Source: Nostoc sp. NMS7 (GTDB lineage Bacteria; Cyanobacteriota; Cyanobacteriia; Cyanobacteriales; Nostocaceae). From it: a stretch of 46,725 nucleotides of DNA. The translations under genes and the position numbers were made by a program. Below, one piece after another: positions 26,952-35,677 of the stretch; within the stretch, counting starts at the first letter, position 1; every line of letters starts with the position of its first letter. The stretch is taken from contig NZ_JABXKJ010000262.1 in NCBI RefSeq assembly GCF_017115085.1, forward strand, positions 1 to 46,725. Reading direction: 5' to 3'. The notes below the pieces were generated by a model, which made no database searches, was not told the DNA's origin, and was given only the letters and a program-made list of their open reading frames with translations.

Positions 26952-28616
26952 ATGCTTTCATCGGATAACGAAGCATTAAATTTGCTGAAAAGCTCAGTAT
27001 TAATTAGTAATAACTTACAAGACAATCGTCTCCAATCTTATGCTAATGGTGCTTTAGGACATTTTTGGGAATGCCATCAAGATAGTAAACAAGCATTAAA
27101 ATATACCCAAGCTGCAATTATTGCCGCAGATAAAAACTTGAGTGCAAAAGATAGCTTGTATTTGTGGGAGTGGCAAGCTGGACGGATTTTAGATCATGAA
27201 AATCGCAAAGAAGAAGCGATCGCATCTTATCAAAGAGCATTTGAAATCTTGGAAGATATTCGGCAGGATATTTTGACCGCAGAACGTGATGTCCAGTTTG
27301 ACTTCCGCGATGTTGTTCGACCATTGTACCGCACATTGGCGCGATCGCGGCTCGATCTGTTGGAAGTTGGGGCAATTGCAGATAAAGGACGGGCGAAGGA
27401 ATTATCGCAAGTAGTCGAAACCATTGATGCATTGAAACTCGCAGAATTACAGAATTATTTTGGTAATGATTGCATTTTGAGTGGGTTGAATCCCAAACAG
27501 GTGGGGGAACTTCTCGAAGATAATAGTGCAGCGTTTAAGAATACTGGGTTTTTGAGTTCGATAATTTTAGATGGCAAAACCGGGATATTATTCCAATTAC
27601 CCAATCAGACAACCAAATTTAAGTGGATTGAAGACCCCAATCAAAAAGGTACAAGTAAGATAGTTAGCAGCGATCGGCTACAGAAAAAAATTGCCGAGTT
27701 TCGTAGTGGATTAATTAGAGGAGAAGAAGAAGTTAACTACGATACAACGACTGCGGCAGAGCTTTATGATTGGATAATTCGCCCCTTTGCTGAAAATATT
27801 AAACCTGAGACAGTTAAAACCCTTGTGTTTATTCAGGATGGGTTTTTGCGTAGTGTGCCAATGGCAGCACTTTACGATCGCCAACAACAAAAATACTTAG
27901 TTGAAACCTACGCAATTGCCACAACTCCTAGTTTACGACTTACCACACCAAAAGTAGGCGATCGCAGTACGCAAAAGGCGTTAATTTTGGGTTTGACACA
28001 ACAAGCCACAATTGATGGAAAGTCTTTTGGTAAGCTTTTTTCAGTTCCCGAAGAAGTCAGTGCAATTAAAAGTCTATTTCCCAATTATACCGACCTGATC
28101 GACGATAACTTTGTCCCGGAAAGTTTTAAACAAAAACTTGAGAAAACAACATACCCCATTGTCCATATAGCTAGTCACGCTCAATTTGGCATCATTCCCG
28201 AAGACACCTTCATTGTCACAGGTAAAAACCAAAAACTTACCATCAATCAATTAGAAAACTCACTGCAAAACCTCAACAGCAAATTAGATAGCGTCGAACT
28301 TCTCGTACTTACAGCGTGTGAAACCGCAGTTGGCGACGACCGGGCCACACTAGGATTAGCTGGAGTTGCATTACAAGTTGGCGTTAAAAGTGCGATCGCA
28401 TCTTTGTGGAGTGTCACAGATGCATCGACAGCCGAACTAGTCAAAACATTTTACACCAACTACCGCAACGCAGGTATGAGTATTGCAGAAGCACTGCAAA
28501 AAGCCCAAATTAGAATGATTAATGCTAAGAAATTACCGTCATCTGAAGGTATAAATATCAAGTATGATAATCCAGTATATTGGGCGCCAATGATTGCGAT
28601 CGGTAATTGGCTTTGA
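26952..28616 (+). CDS. CHAT-domain protein, C-terminal part of a split TPR-CHAT protein
   Basis: These 554 residues continue TPR-like helices (LLKSSVLISNNL, GRILDHENRKEEAIASYQ) and end in a CHAT (caspase HetF-associated with TPR) protease domain at about 240-554. The predicted dyad is His409 in VHIASHAQFG and Cys456 in LVLTACETAVGDD, and the ending YWAPMIAIGNWL is typical of the family. The catalytic part looks intact. The ATG is only six bases after the stop of the preceding frame, without a clear ribosome site, so translation would need readthrough, re-initiation or an internal start. Its substrate is unknown; CHAT proteases near secreted beta-helix proteins might process them, which is inference. 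Confidence 0.85.
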   Translation: MLSSDNEALNLLKSSVLISNNLQDNRLQSYANGALGHFWECHQDSKQALKYTQAAIIAADKNLSAKDSLYLWEWQAGRILDHENRKEEAIASYQRAFEILEDIRQDILTAERDVQFDFRDVVRPLYRTLARSRLDLLEVGAIADKGRAKELSQVVETIDALKLAELQNYFGNDCILSGLNPKQVGELLEDNSAAFKNTGFLSSIILDGKTGILFQLPNQTTKFKWIEDPNQKGTSKIVSSDRLQKKIAEFRSGLIRGEEEVNYDTTTAAELYDWIIRPFAENIKPETVKTLVFIQDGFLRSVPMAALYDRQQQKYLVETYAIATTPSLRLTTPKVGDRSTQKALILGLTQQATIDGKSFGKLFSVPEEVSAIKSLFPNYTDLIDDNFVPESFKQKLEKTTYPIVHIASHAQFGIIPEDTFIVTGKNQKLTINQLENSLQNLNSKLDSVELLVLTACETAVGDDRATLGLAGVALQVGVKSAIASLWSVTDASTAELVKTFYTNYRNAGMSIAEALQKAQIRMINAKKLPSSEGINIKYDNPVYWAPMIAIGNWL

Positions 28617-28708
28617 AACCCACAAATCCCCCTGACTTTTCATGGGTCTGGAAAATCTCTCTCCGTTTCGGATCTTGGAACCCGCATTCCGCACTCCATA
28701 AACTCAAC

Positions 28709-30199
28709 TCACAATAATTCAAAATATTCTTTTTGCTCCCAGTTAGTCACCTGCAATAAATAGTCTTCTGGTGGCTGATCAGCGACGGACTGCAAAAAGC
28801 GATTAATTTCACTCTGTTTCATCTTAATGATGAAGTTTATGAACTGCTGCCCCATTTTTTGAGAAAAAAGTTCGCTTTGGCTCAAAGATGAAATCGCCTC
28901 TGGCAAACTTTTAGGTAAGGTCGGACTTTCTGTAGTGTAAGGTGACTCTGTTGGCGAGCCAGGGTCAAGTTTATGATCTACACCATCTAACCCAGAAATC
29001 AATTGCGATGCCATATACAGATAGGGATTGGCTGCTGGTTCTCCAACTCGGTTTTCAATGTGGGTTGTGGGATCATCAAAACCGCCTTGTAATCTAATCA
29101 TTGCCCCTCGGTTTTCCAACCCCCACCCAGCACGGTCAGGTGCCAGGGAATAAGGTCTAAATCTTTTGTAGCCGTTAATTGTCGGGGTTGTGAACACAGA
29201 AGCAGCATTGGCGTGTTTGAGAAGACCACCAACGAAGTGTTTACCTAAATCTGACATTAGGGTTTTGGTGTTTACAGGCATGAAAGCGTTCACGCCTGTG
29301 GCTCGGTATACAAGCGATTGGTGCAAATGCCAGCCATTAGAAGAACAACCTTGCAGTCCTGGACGACACATAAACGATGCGATGTAACCTTGTTGACGGC
29401 AGATTTGCTTCGTCGCCATTCGGAATATGATCATTGTATCCGCAGCTTGCAATGCCGGAATTGGGTCAAAGGTAAATTCAAATTGACCGGCACCTCCTTC
29501 GTTTTCCACACTCCTTAAAGGCAATTCCATTTCAACTAAGTTTTCTGCCAAAACGCGCAGTAAGTCGTGAATCTCTGGATTGTGAGATTCTAAAAGGTAT
29601 TGGAAGCTATGCTCTACAGCACTAACTTTGGCAGGTTCACCAGGTTTTCCAGAAGTCCCAACATCAGCGATCGCTAACATCGGATCTGACAACTTTGCCA
29701 AATACCACTCAACTTCTAAGCCGACAATATGCTCCAACCCTCTTTGATGTAACTCTACCAATGATTGGCGCAAAATACCGCGACTGGAAAAGGGCATTAC
29801 CTGGCCATTTTGAAAGTACTCGTCACAGAGGATAAAGCCAGTGCGTTTTGCCCAAGGCACAATTTTGAAGGTATGAGGGTCAGGAACAGCCACAAGATTT
29901 GGCGCACCTGTCATCTCAGACATATCTAAGCTCCCACCGGGAACGAAGGGGTTAAATACTATTGCACCACCAGTATCAAACAGGAATGTCCCTGTGCTGA
30001 TTTGCATACCGTTTTCTAAGGCGCTTAAAAACGCTTGGGGTAAGAGCGACTTACTGCGAACAATGCCATGCTGGTCTGACCAAGCGGTACGAATCAACAA
30101 TAGATCCCGTTCTTTGATAACAGCCTTGATCTTTTCAGCTGCTTCTTTTTGGATTTCTGTCCACAGGTGATGACGCTCAATAAATCCAGGTTTTTTCAT
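28709..30199 (-). CDS. Glutamine-synthetase-like ATP-dependent ligase
   Basis: This 496-residue glutamine-synthetase-fold protein would join glutamate through its gamma-carboxyl to ammonia or an amine. Family marks are HIVGLEVEWYL (metal Glu), VENEGGAGQFEFTFDP, the catalytic segment SNGWHLHQSL in place of the usual NGSGMH form, and NRGAMIRLQ near the C-terminus. The shape fits the GlnA3/PuuA/gamma-glutamylanilide-synthase side of the family rather than ammonia-assimilating GlnA, and no adenylylation Tyr loop is evident. A probable fragment of a Rieske dioxygenase large subunit ends only 20 bp upstream, echoing amine-oxidation operons in which such a ligase works with a dioxygenase. The ATG at 30199 begins MKKPGFIERHH. 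Confidence 0.8.
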   Translation of the reverse strand: MKKPGFIERHHLWTEIQKEAAEKIKAVIKERDLLLIRTAWSDQHGIVRSKSLLPQAFLSALENGMQISTGTFLFDTGGAIVFNPFVPGGSLDMSEMTGAPNLVAVPDPHTFKIVPWAKRTGFILCDEYFQNGQVMPFSSRGILRQSLVELHQRGLEHIVGLEVEWYLAKLSDPMLAIADVGTSGKPGEPAKVSAVEHSFQYLLESHNPEIHDLLRVLAENLVEMELPLRSVENEGGAGQFEFTFDPIPALQAADTMIIFRMATKQICRQQGYIASFMCRPGLQGCSSNGWHLHQSLVYRATGVNAFMPVNTKTLMSDLGKHFVGGLLKHANAASVFTTPTINGYKRFRPYSLAPDRAGWGLENRGAMIRLQGGFDDPTTHIENRVGEPAANPYLYMASQLISGLDGVDHKLDPGSPTESPYTTESPTLPKSLPEAISSLSQSELFSQKMGQQFINFIIKMKQSEINRFLQSVADQPPEDYLLQVTNWEQKEYFELL

Positions 30200-30218
30200 T
30201 TGGATTGCCTAATCATGT

Positions 30219-30377
30219 TCAACTCAAGAGTGCGGTTAGTTTGAAATTAGCTTTCATCAGTCGCTTCCACTCTTGGTAATAACCGCGAATTCCTAACTCA
30301 TCTGTTACAAGCCCGGTGATTACACCATCTTCATCTATATGATGGCGATCGCGCAGGATAATAATATCTTTCTCTTA
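30219..30377 (-). pseudogene. Fragment like the C-terminus of a Rieske ring-hydroxylating dioxygenase
   Basis: A 52-codon minus-strand frame with no usable start reads HHIDEDGVITGLVTDELG, then IRGYYQEWKRLM, then a short tail and TGA. A TDE-(V/L)-G-(I/V/M)-R-x-(F/Y)-(W/Y)-x-x-(W/Y)-x-x-L-M ending is typical of large subunits of Rieske aromatic dioxygenases. An in-frame stop precedes it and nothing further upstream continues the match. It directly precedes the glutamine-synthetase-like gene on the same strand, so it is likely the remnant of a former operon partner. Confidence 0.5.
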
Positions 30378-30912
30378 TAGGTATATCAGCTTCGGATAGT
30401 GTCCAGTCGCTCTAGAAAAAAGTCATGAGGCATTACCCTCTACCCCTCTATTCGCTCAGACACTTGTTTACCTCAAAATCTTCTGTCGTTGTGGTGTTGA
30501 CAAATTCCGCCTTGATCAAACTATGACGCTACAAAGTAACTTGCTCCTATCATATAAAATAGTTCTAATTCTTGATAAAAAAGATATTTTACTGCGAGAT
30601 TATACTGAATGTCGTATGCAAAGCAGACTATTTATCTTAAACTCTCTGCCTTAATTTAAAAGGCTGGATAAATCAAAAGCTTTTGTTTTAGTCTTGATCC
30701 CTAATATTTTTTAGCCGAAATATATATGTAGCCACTCTAAGGATTATTTAAATATATGACAAGATTATAAAAATATCCTAAAGTTTATTTTTTCCTTGGG
30801 ATCGCTGAAACCTATACAAAATAATGGCTTTTTGGCTTTTATCCGTATTTATATATAGAAGCAAAATATAAGGATGAAATTCAGCCGGAAACGACACTAA
30901 AGATAAATCCAA
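30378..30912. other. AT-rich gap, no gene seen
   Basis: No convincing coding frame or structured repeat is visible. The last 250 bp are very AT-rich and probably hold the promoter of the small plus-strand gene at 30913; a TATATATAG stretch lies near 30851. I cannot place the promoter more exactly. Confidence 0.5.
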
Positions 30913-31221
30913 ATGAAACCCATCAAATTTTTAGCATCTGCCTGTAGATATTGCCGTCATTACCAGCCAGAGGGTCGCCGTGGCGGAATGTGCCAGCAGT
31001 TGGGGGCACCAGTTAAAGCAAGTTGGAAAGCTTGCTCTTTGGCACTCCCACCTTTTGCACCTTCTTGGGAAACTTTGGAAGATGCCTGGATTTTGCCAGA
31101 CGCAGCCCCAGTTTTAACATCTTCTCAATCTCTAGCCTCAGATTTAGACAATGCTGCCCCTGTAGAGGAAACAATTCCCTCTATCTTTGAACAGGTAAAG
31201 ACTAAAGTAGGGGTTATTTAG
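30913..31221 (+). CDS. Small Cys-rich conserved cyanobacterial protein
   Basis: The 102-residue protein begins MKPIKFLASACRYCRHYQ and has four Cys (about 11, 14, 27 and 41) in the arrangement C-x2-C-x12-C-x13-C, followed by SLALPPFAPSWE. The spacing suggests a metal or cluster site, but no family is assigned. The second half is acidic and low in complexity (PVLTSSQSLASDLDN). I recall similar proteins being widespread in cyanobacteria. It is monocistronic, with convergent menB downstream. Confidence 0.75.
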   Translation: MKPIKFLASACRYCRHYQPEGRRGGMCQQLGAPVKASWKACSLALPPFAPSWETLEDAWILPDAAPVLTSSQSLASDLDNAAPVEETIPSIFEQVKTKVGVI

Positions 31222-31308
31222 TCATCCATTATTACTGGACTGAGTTTGTAGTCTGCTTAAAATAAGATTTTTTTTAAGATTTTTCGTACTGTAAAAGTTG
31301 ACGTTTAT

Positions 31309-31419
31309 AGGACTTACGCAAAATTATCTCCAAAACCTGATTTGTCGTAGGGTAATTCATGTAGCTTTAGCTTCCTGCAGGGTATTACCGCTACTTCGGA
31401 ACTTTTTTGCGTAAGTCCT
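31309..31419. mobile_element. MITE-like element with AGGACTTACGCAAAA ends, copy 2
   Basis: This 111-bp element has 15-bp terminal inverted repeats (AGGACTTACGCAAAA / TTTTGCGTAAGTCCT). The middle (GGTAATTCATGTAGCTTTAG) matches the reverse complement of the middle of the copy at 25117-25228. It lies in the convergent gap before menB. Confidence 0.8.
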
Positions 31420-31420
31420 G

Positions 31421-31465
31421 AATTACAAAAATCGCACCCTTTAGTCAGGTGCGATTTTTGTAATT
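31421..31465. terminator. Strong bidirectional hairpin terminator at the menB 3' end
   Basis: The 18-bp arms AATTACAAAAATCGCACC (31421-31438) and GGTGCGATTTTTGTAATT (31448-31465) match perfectly around a 9-base loop. Runs of A and T in the arms would give a U-rich tail in either direction. The right arm ends one base before the menB stop codon. It lies between convergent genes. Confidence 0.8.
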
Positions 31466-32299
31466 CTAAGGCAACCAAGGAAAAGAGCGAAAATCTGGTG
31501 GGCGCTTTTCGAGAAAGGCTTGCTTGCCTTCAGACCCCTCTTCTGTCATGTAATAGAGTAGGGTGGCATTGCCAGCGAGTTCTTGTAAACCAGCTTGTCC
31601 GTCACAATCAGCATTGAAGGCGGCTTTGAGACACCGAATTGCGATCGGACTTTTTTCTAAAATCTCCTGCGCCCATTGAATACCTTCGGCTTCTAGTTGT
31701 TCCACTGGGACGACGCAATTAATTAAGCCCATTTCTAGAGCTTGTTGTGCATCATATTGGCGGCAGAGAAACCAAATTTCTCTGGCTTTTTTTTGTCCGA
31801 CGATGCGGGCGAGATAGCTGGCTCCAAAACCACCGTCGAAACTGCCGACTTTGGGGCCAGTCTGTCCGAAAATGGCGTTATCGGCAGCGATGGTAAGGTC
31901 GCAAATCAAGTGTAGGACATGTCCACCACCGATCGCATATCCAGCCACTAAGGCAATCACCACTTTCGGCATGGAACGAATCAGGCGTTGTAAGTCTAGG
32001 ACATTCAAGCGGGGGATGCCAGTATCATCCACATAACCCCCATGTCCCCGCACACTTTGATCGCCACCAGAACAGAAAGCATATTTGCCATCAGTGTGTG
32101 GGCCATAACCCGTAAATAAGACAACACCAATAGTAGTATCTTCACGAGCATTAGAGAAAGCATCGTAGAGTTCAAAGACAGTTTTGGGACGAAAGGCATT
32201 ACGTTTGTGGGGGCGGTTGATGGTGATTTTCGCAATGCCATCGTTTTTTTGATACAGAATATCTTCGTAAGTTTTGGCAGTTTGCCAGTTAATTTGCAT
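31466..32299 (-). CDS. menB: 1,4-dihydroxy-2-naphthoyl-CoA synthase
   Basis: This 277-residue crotonase-family enzyme closes the second ring of the naphthoquinone nucleus by Dieckmann condensation of o-succinylbenzoyl-CoA, in the cytosolic part of phylloquinone synthesis for photosystem I. Diagnostic segments are AFCSGGDQSVRG, the DTGIPRLNVLDLQRLIR loop, IGGGHVLHL, QTGPKVGSFDGG and the MenB-specific C-terminus EKRPPDFRSFPWLP. I place the start at the ATG of MQINWQTAKTYED (32299); an upstream ATG at 32365 would add 22 residues that do not fit the family. No other men gene is in the window. Confidence 0.95.
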   Translation of the reverse strand: MQINWQTAKTYEDILYQKNDGIAKITINRPHKRNAFRPKTVFELYDAFSNAREDTTIGVVLFTGYGPHTDGKYAFCSGGDQSVRGHGGYVDDTGIPRLNVLDLQRLIRSMPKVVIALVAGYAIGGGHVLHLICDLTIAADNAIFGQTGPKVGSFDGGFGASYLARIVGQKKAREIWFLCRQYDAQQALEMGLINCVVPVEQLEAEGIQWAQEILEKSPIAIRCLKAAFNADCDGQAGLQELAGNATLLYYMTEEGSEGKQAFLEKRPPDFRSFPWLP

Positions 32300-32365
32300 T
32301 GGTATGGAGTGCGCTGTTGTGCTTGAAAATTTTATCGCGGTCTTAGGGACAAGCGATCGCCACAA

Positions 32366-32464
32366 TTAAAACAACCCTCCTAATAATCCCATTTGCCATA
32401 AAACACAGCCGATCGCCGCCCCCAATCCCGCCGCAGGCATGGCAAAAAGGTAGTTGAAATCTAG
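32366..32464 (-). pseudogene. Possible C-terminal relic of a membrane protein upstream of menB
   Basis: A minus-strand frame between stops reads a hydrophobic, Gly-rich end: FNYLFAMPAAGLGAAIG, then VLWQMGLLGGLF and a stop. It looks like the end of a transmembrane segment and lies 66 bp before menB on the same strand, but has no start and no identified family. The rest of the gap up to 32668 is AT-rich and probably holds the transporter promoter. Confidence 0.3.
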
Positions 32465-32668
32465 CTAAAAGCCTTGAAAAGCTTTTCTGTCAATACGTAA
32501 GTTTTAGAATATTTATTTTAATTAGAATTCTGTATTTGGAATCTTCATTGAATACACCGTACTAGGTTCATTTAACTTTCTTTTAACTTATTCTTAAATT
32601 ACTATTAAAATACGGGAAGTTAATCAATTTTTTGTCTGTTTTTGAACCTTGACAAGGTAAGTGTGCTG

Positions 32669-34393
32669 ATGCTCAAGACTCACGACCCTACACAAATTCT
32701 CATACTGTTAATTGGGGGTTCGACCCTGCTTCTCTATGGTGTGAAACAACTTACCGATGCAATGGAGCGGGTATTGGGTTCACGTCTGCGGCTGACGATG
32801 ATGACGTTGGCGAAGCGGCCAATGGTAGCTTTTGTGTTAGGTATAATCGTCACGATGCTAACCCAAAGCTCCACAGCAACTGCCTCGGTGATGGTGGGAC
32901 TAGTCAGCACCCAGTTAGTGCCATTAGCAACAGCAGCGATCATCCTACAGGGATCTGCTGTTGGTTCTACATTGGTAGTACAACTGCTGGCTTTCCACAT
33001 CACTGACTATGCACAAGAGTTCCTGGGTTTAGCGGCAGCATTTGCTTTGTTGAGCCGACGCAAGGCTCTGCGGGATCTTGGGCGTGGCGTATTCAGTTTT
33101 GGATTGGTGTTGCAGGGTTTGGCGATGATTGACGCCAGTAGTGCCTCCATTGCTGATAGTTCCATTACGAATGAGATTATGAAGGTACTTTCCCAGTCTC
33201 CTGTGGTGTTGATACTACTAGGGGTGCTGCTGGCAGCTGTGTTTGTCTCCAGCATCGCGGCGATTGGAATCGTAATGGTGCTAGCTGGGGCACATGCCCT
33301 GCCACTGGAAGCTGCTCTGGCAGTAACACTGGGTGCCAATATCGGCACAACACTGATGCCTTTACTCACTGCATTCAACCAAGGCAGCGTCGTTGCACGC
33401 CGACTAGGATTCATCTATGTTGGCACCAGGCTGGCTGGGGGTGTATTGGTATTGGTATTGCTGAATCCCTTGGCGGTATTATTGACTCGTCTGCTGCCCA
33501 ATCCATCAACACAAGTAGCATTGGCACACCTGGGATTCAACTTGATTTTGGCGATCGTTTTTGTCCCACTAGCAAATTCACTTGCAAACTTCGCTACCAG
33601 ACTGTTACCAGAACCGGAGGCAGAAAAGAAACTGAGTGTGCGCTATCTTGATCCCAATGCATTGACATTACCCGCCATCGCACTCGGTCAAGCAATGCGT
33701 GAAATTCTGCGGATGGCAGATTTGGCAACAGAGATGCTACAGCTTAGTATTCAGGCGTTTGAAGAGGGAGTGAAAGATTTGCCTAAACAAATTGGGGCAC
33801 TCGATAACCAGCTTGACGATCTGGAAACTGCTATCAAGCATTACCTAATTCAACTCGATGAGGAATTGCTGACGGAGGAACAGTCGCAACGGGAGTTAAC
33901 ATTGCTTCATATCAGTACGGAGTTAGAGGCAATTGGGGACATCATTGATCGACAAATCATGCGATTAGCTAGACGCAAACGACGCAAGCAAATTGCTTTT
34001 TCTCCGCAAGAGTGGAACGACATTGTTGCTTATCACGGCGATGTGCTGGCACTGCTGCAACAAACACTGACAGGGCTGGCAGCACAAGACCCAACTATCG
34101 CAGATGCAGTCTTGTCCCAGCGCCAGTCGCTCAACCAAATTAAGCGGGAAATTTATCTCCGGCATCTCCAGCATCTGAGTTCAGGAGATTCTGTGAGTCT
34201 TAATGCCAGTTCCATTCATTTGGAGATGGTTAATGCCATAAGTCGTATTCTCTCCCATACCTGTAGTATTGCTCGTGTTATTCAGGAAGAGTTGTCAGTT
34301 GTTGACAGGTTTGAGCCGAAGGAAAAGCGATCGCCTTCCAACCCTCAACTTTCACCTTCAGAACTCGAAACTTGGGCTTCAAAACCCGGCTGA
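32669..34393 (+). CDS. Na+/phosphate cotransporter family protein
   Basis: About 574 residues from the ATG at 32669; the frame also opens at a TTG at 32642 and a GTG at 32663, and AAGG at 32654 could serve the ATG. The N-terminal part is a membrane transporter with the two inverted NptA/Na-Pi-cotransporter repeats: TQSSTATASVMVG in the first and GANIGTTLMPLLTAFNQG in the second, among eight or more hydrophobic segments. The C-terminal 220 residues are helical and PhoU-like (LETAIKHYLIQLDEELL, ELEAIGDIIDRQIMRLARRK). It probably moves phosphate or a similar anion with sodium across the inner membrane. No regulatory site is visible. It converges on the nuclease gene five bases away. Confidence 0.88.
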   Translation: MLKTHDPTQILILLIGGSTLLLYGVKQLTDAMERVLGSRLRLTMMTLAKRPMVAFVLGIIVTMLTQSSTATASVMVGLVSTQLVPLATAAIILQGSAVGSTLVVQLLAFHITDYAQEFLGLAAAFALLSRRKALRDLGRGVFSFGLVLQGLAMIDASSASIADSSITNEIMKVLSQSPVVLILLGVLLAAVFVSSIAAIGIVMVLAGAHALPLEAALAVTLGANIGTTLMPLLTAFNQGSVVARRLGFIYVGTRLAGGVLVLVLLNPLAVLLTRLLPNPSTQVALAHLGFNLILAIVFVPLANSLANFATRLLPEPEAEKKLSVRYLDPNALTLPAIALGQAMREILRMADLATEMLQLSIQAFEEGVKDLPKQIGALDNQLDDLETAIKHYLIQLDEELLTEEQSQRELTLLHISTELEAIGDIIDRQIMRLARRKRRKQIAFSPQEWNDIVAYHGDVLALLQQTLTGLAAQDPTIADAVLSQRQSLNQIKREIYLRHLQHLSSGDSVSLNASSIHLEMVNAISRILSHTCSIARVIQEELSVVDRFEPKEKRSPSNPQLSPSELETWASKPG

Positions 34394-34397
34394 CAAC

Positions 34398-35432
34398 TTA
34401 CATTTCTTCTATAGACTTTCTGGCTTCTTCTATCTGTGCTGCCAGCTTTTCTCCATCTGGTAGTTTTAGTTGATATTCTCTAGCTAAAATATTGGGTAAG
34501 TTTTCTAATGCATAATGTGCAACAGCTTCATCTTTTTCACTGCACAATATCAACCCAACAGGAGGATTTTCTCCAGGATATATCCAATGTTCTTTAGCAT
34601 AATTCACATAAAAATTCATTTGTCCAGTATCAGCAGGCGTTAATTTTCCCAGCTTCAAATCAATTACTATCAGACATCTCAGCACACGATGAAAAAATAA
34701 TAAATCGACCCTGTACCATTCATCGCCAACGCGCAAACGTTTTTGACGAGCTACAAAAGCAAATTCACTTCCCAATTCTAAGAGAAAGTATTCCAGCTTA
34801 TCGATTAATGCTTGTTCTAAATCACTTTCTGAATATTCATCTTTCAATCCTAAAAATTCTAAGACAAATGAATCTTTAACTTCTTGTTCAGGAGTTAAGA
34901 TATCTTCTACCTGCTTTTCTTCACCTTTCTTCAGCAACGCAGTTTTATTTTGTGACAGGGCTACTCGCTCATAAAATTTACTTTCTATCTGTCTTTTTAG
35001 TTGTCTTTCGCTCCAACCTGCGCGTAGTGCTTCCGTTTCATAAAATTCTCTCGCTTTCAAGTCCTGAACTGAAAGAAGACGAACATAATGTGACCACGGC
35101 AAAGGAAATTTTTGAGCTAAAGTAGATAAATTAGATTCCGCAGACAGTGTTTGCGAAATTTGCCATTCCAGATAAAAACGACGCATTAACTCTAAATTAC
35201 GCTCAGAAAAACCTTTGCTAAATCTGGCTGTTAAGTCTTCTGAAAGCCTTTTTATGACTGCTGCTCCATATTCTGCTCGCTTCTCTCCACGCTGTTCAAG
35301 TTCTACAATCCGTCGCCCAATTTCCCAGTAAGTAGCTGTCATGATTGCATTGACTGAACGAGCAGCAGCACGACGAGATGATTCTAAGAGTTTGATTAAA
35401 TCAGTTAAAGTGTTTTCGTACTCGTTAATCAT
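34398..35432 (-). CDS. DUF1016/YhcG-type PD-(D/E)XK nuclease domain protein
   Basis: The 344-residue protein has an N-terminal helical domain (about 1-170; SVNAIMTATYWEIGRRI, KGFSERNLELMRRFY) and a C-terminal PD-(D/E)XK nuclease-like domain (about 190-330). The catalytic pattern is seen as YRVDLLFFH followed by LIVIDLKLGK, with QMNFYVNYAKE and NPPVGLILCSEKDE after it. YhcG-family proteins are often found near restriction-modification or mobile genes, but here it stands alone. A role in nucleic-acid processing or defence is inferred from family; no partner is seen. The start MINEYENTLTDLI at 35432 fits the family. Confidence 0.85.
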   Translation of the reverse strand: MINEYENTLTDLIKLLESSRRAAARSVNAIMTATYWEIGRRIVELEQRGEKRAEYGAAVIKRLSEDLTARFSKGFSERNLELMRRFYLEWQISQTLSAESNLSTLAQKFPLPWSHYVRLLSVQDLKAREFYETEALRAGWSERQLKRQIESKFYERVALSQNKTALLKKGEEKQVEDILTPEQEVKDSFVLEFLGLKDEYSESDLEQALIDKLEYFLLELGSEFAFVARQKRLRVGDEWYRVDLLFFHRVLRCLIVIDLKLGKLTPADTGQMNFYVNYAKEHWIYPGENPPVGLILCSEKDEAVAHYALENLPNILAREYQLKLPDGEKLAAQIEEARKSIEEM

Positions 35433-35510
35433 GATGTCTTTCTCAACTGCAATTTTCTGTTTAGAAAATTAATCTATTCTATTGCGTCATTTTACGACTT
35501 ATCAAATAAC

Positions 35511-35582
35511 TATAGCAATCCTATTTGATTTGTGAAAATTACAAGATTCAGATCCCCGACTTCTTTAAGAAGTCGGGGATCT
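35511..35582. repeat. Dispersed hairpin element, AGATCCCCGACTTC family, copy 1
   Basis: CTATAGCAATCCTATTTGAT leads into the hairpin AGATCCCCGACTTCTT / AAGAAGTCGGGGATCT at 35550-35582. The whole 72-bp unit recurs in the opposite orientation at 41324-41396, and the hairpin alone at 36537-36570. Confidence 0.75.
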
Positions 35583-35677
35583 CGTTATTCAGGAATAATT
35601 TAGTAGGGCTATATTCTCAAAAGATTTTATGCAGAGACGCAATTTTACTCGCATCTCTACAATGCGTTTGCATGGTT

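Noticed and set aside
28709..30199. Housekeeping glutamine synthetase glnA
   Set aside because: The catalytic segment reads NGWHLHQ rather than the usual NGSGMHVH, and the other landmarks fit the gamma-glutamyl-amine ligase branch.
32299..32365. Longer MenB start at 32365
   Set aside because: The added residues do not resemble MenB, and the ATG at 32299 gives the normal length of 277.
34398..35432. A restriction-modification or defence island around the DUF1016 nuclease
   Set aside because: No methyltransferase, specificity subunit or other defence gene is adjacent.
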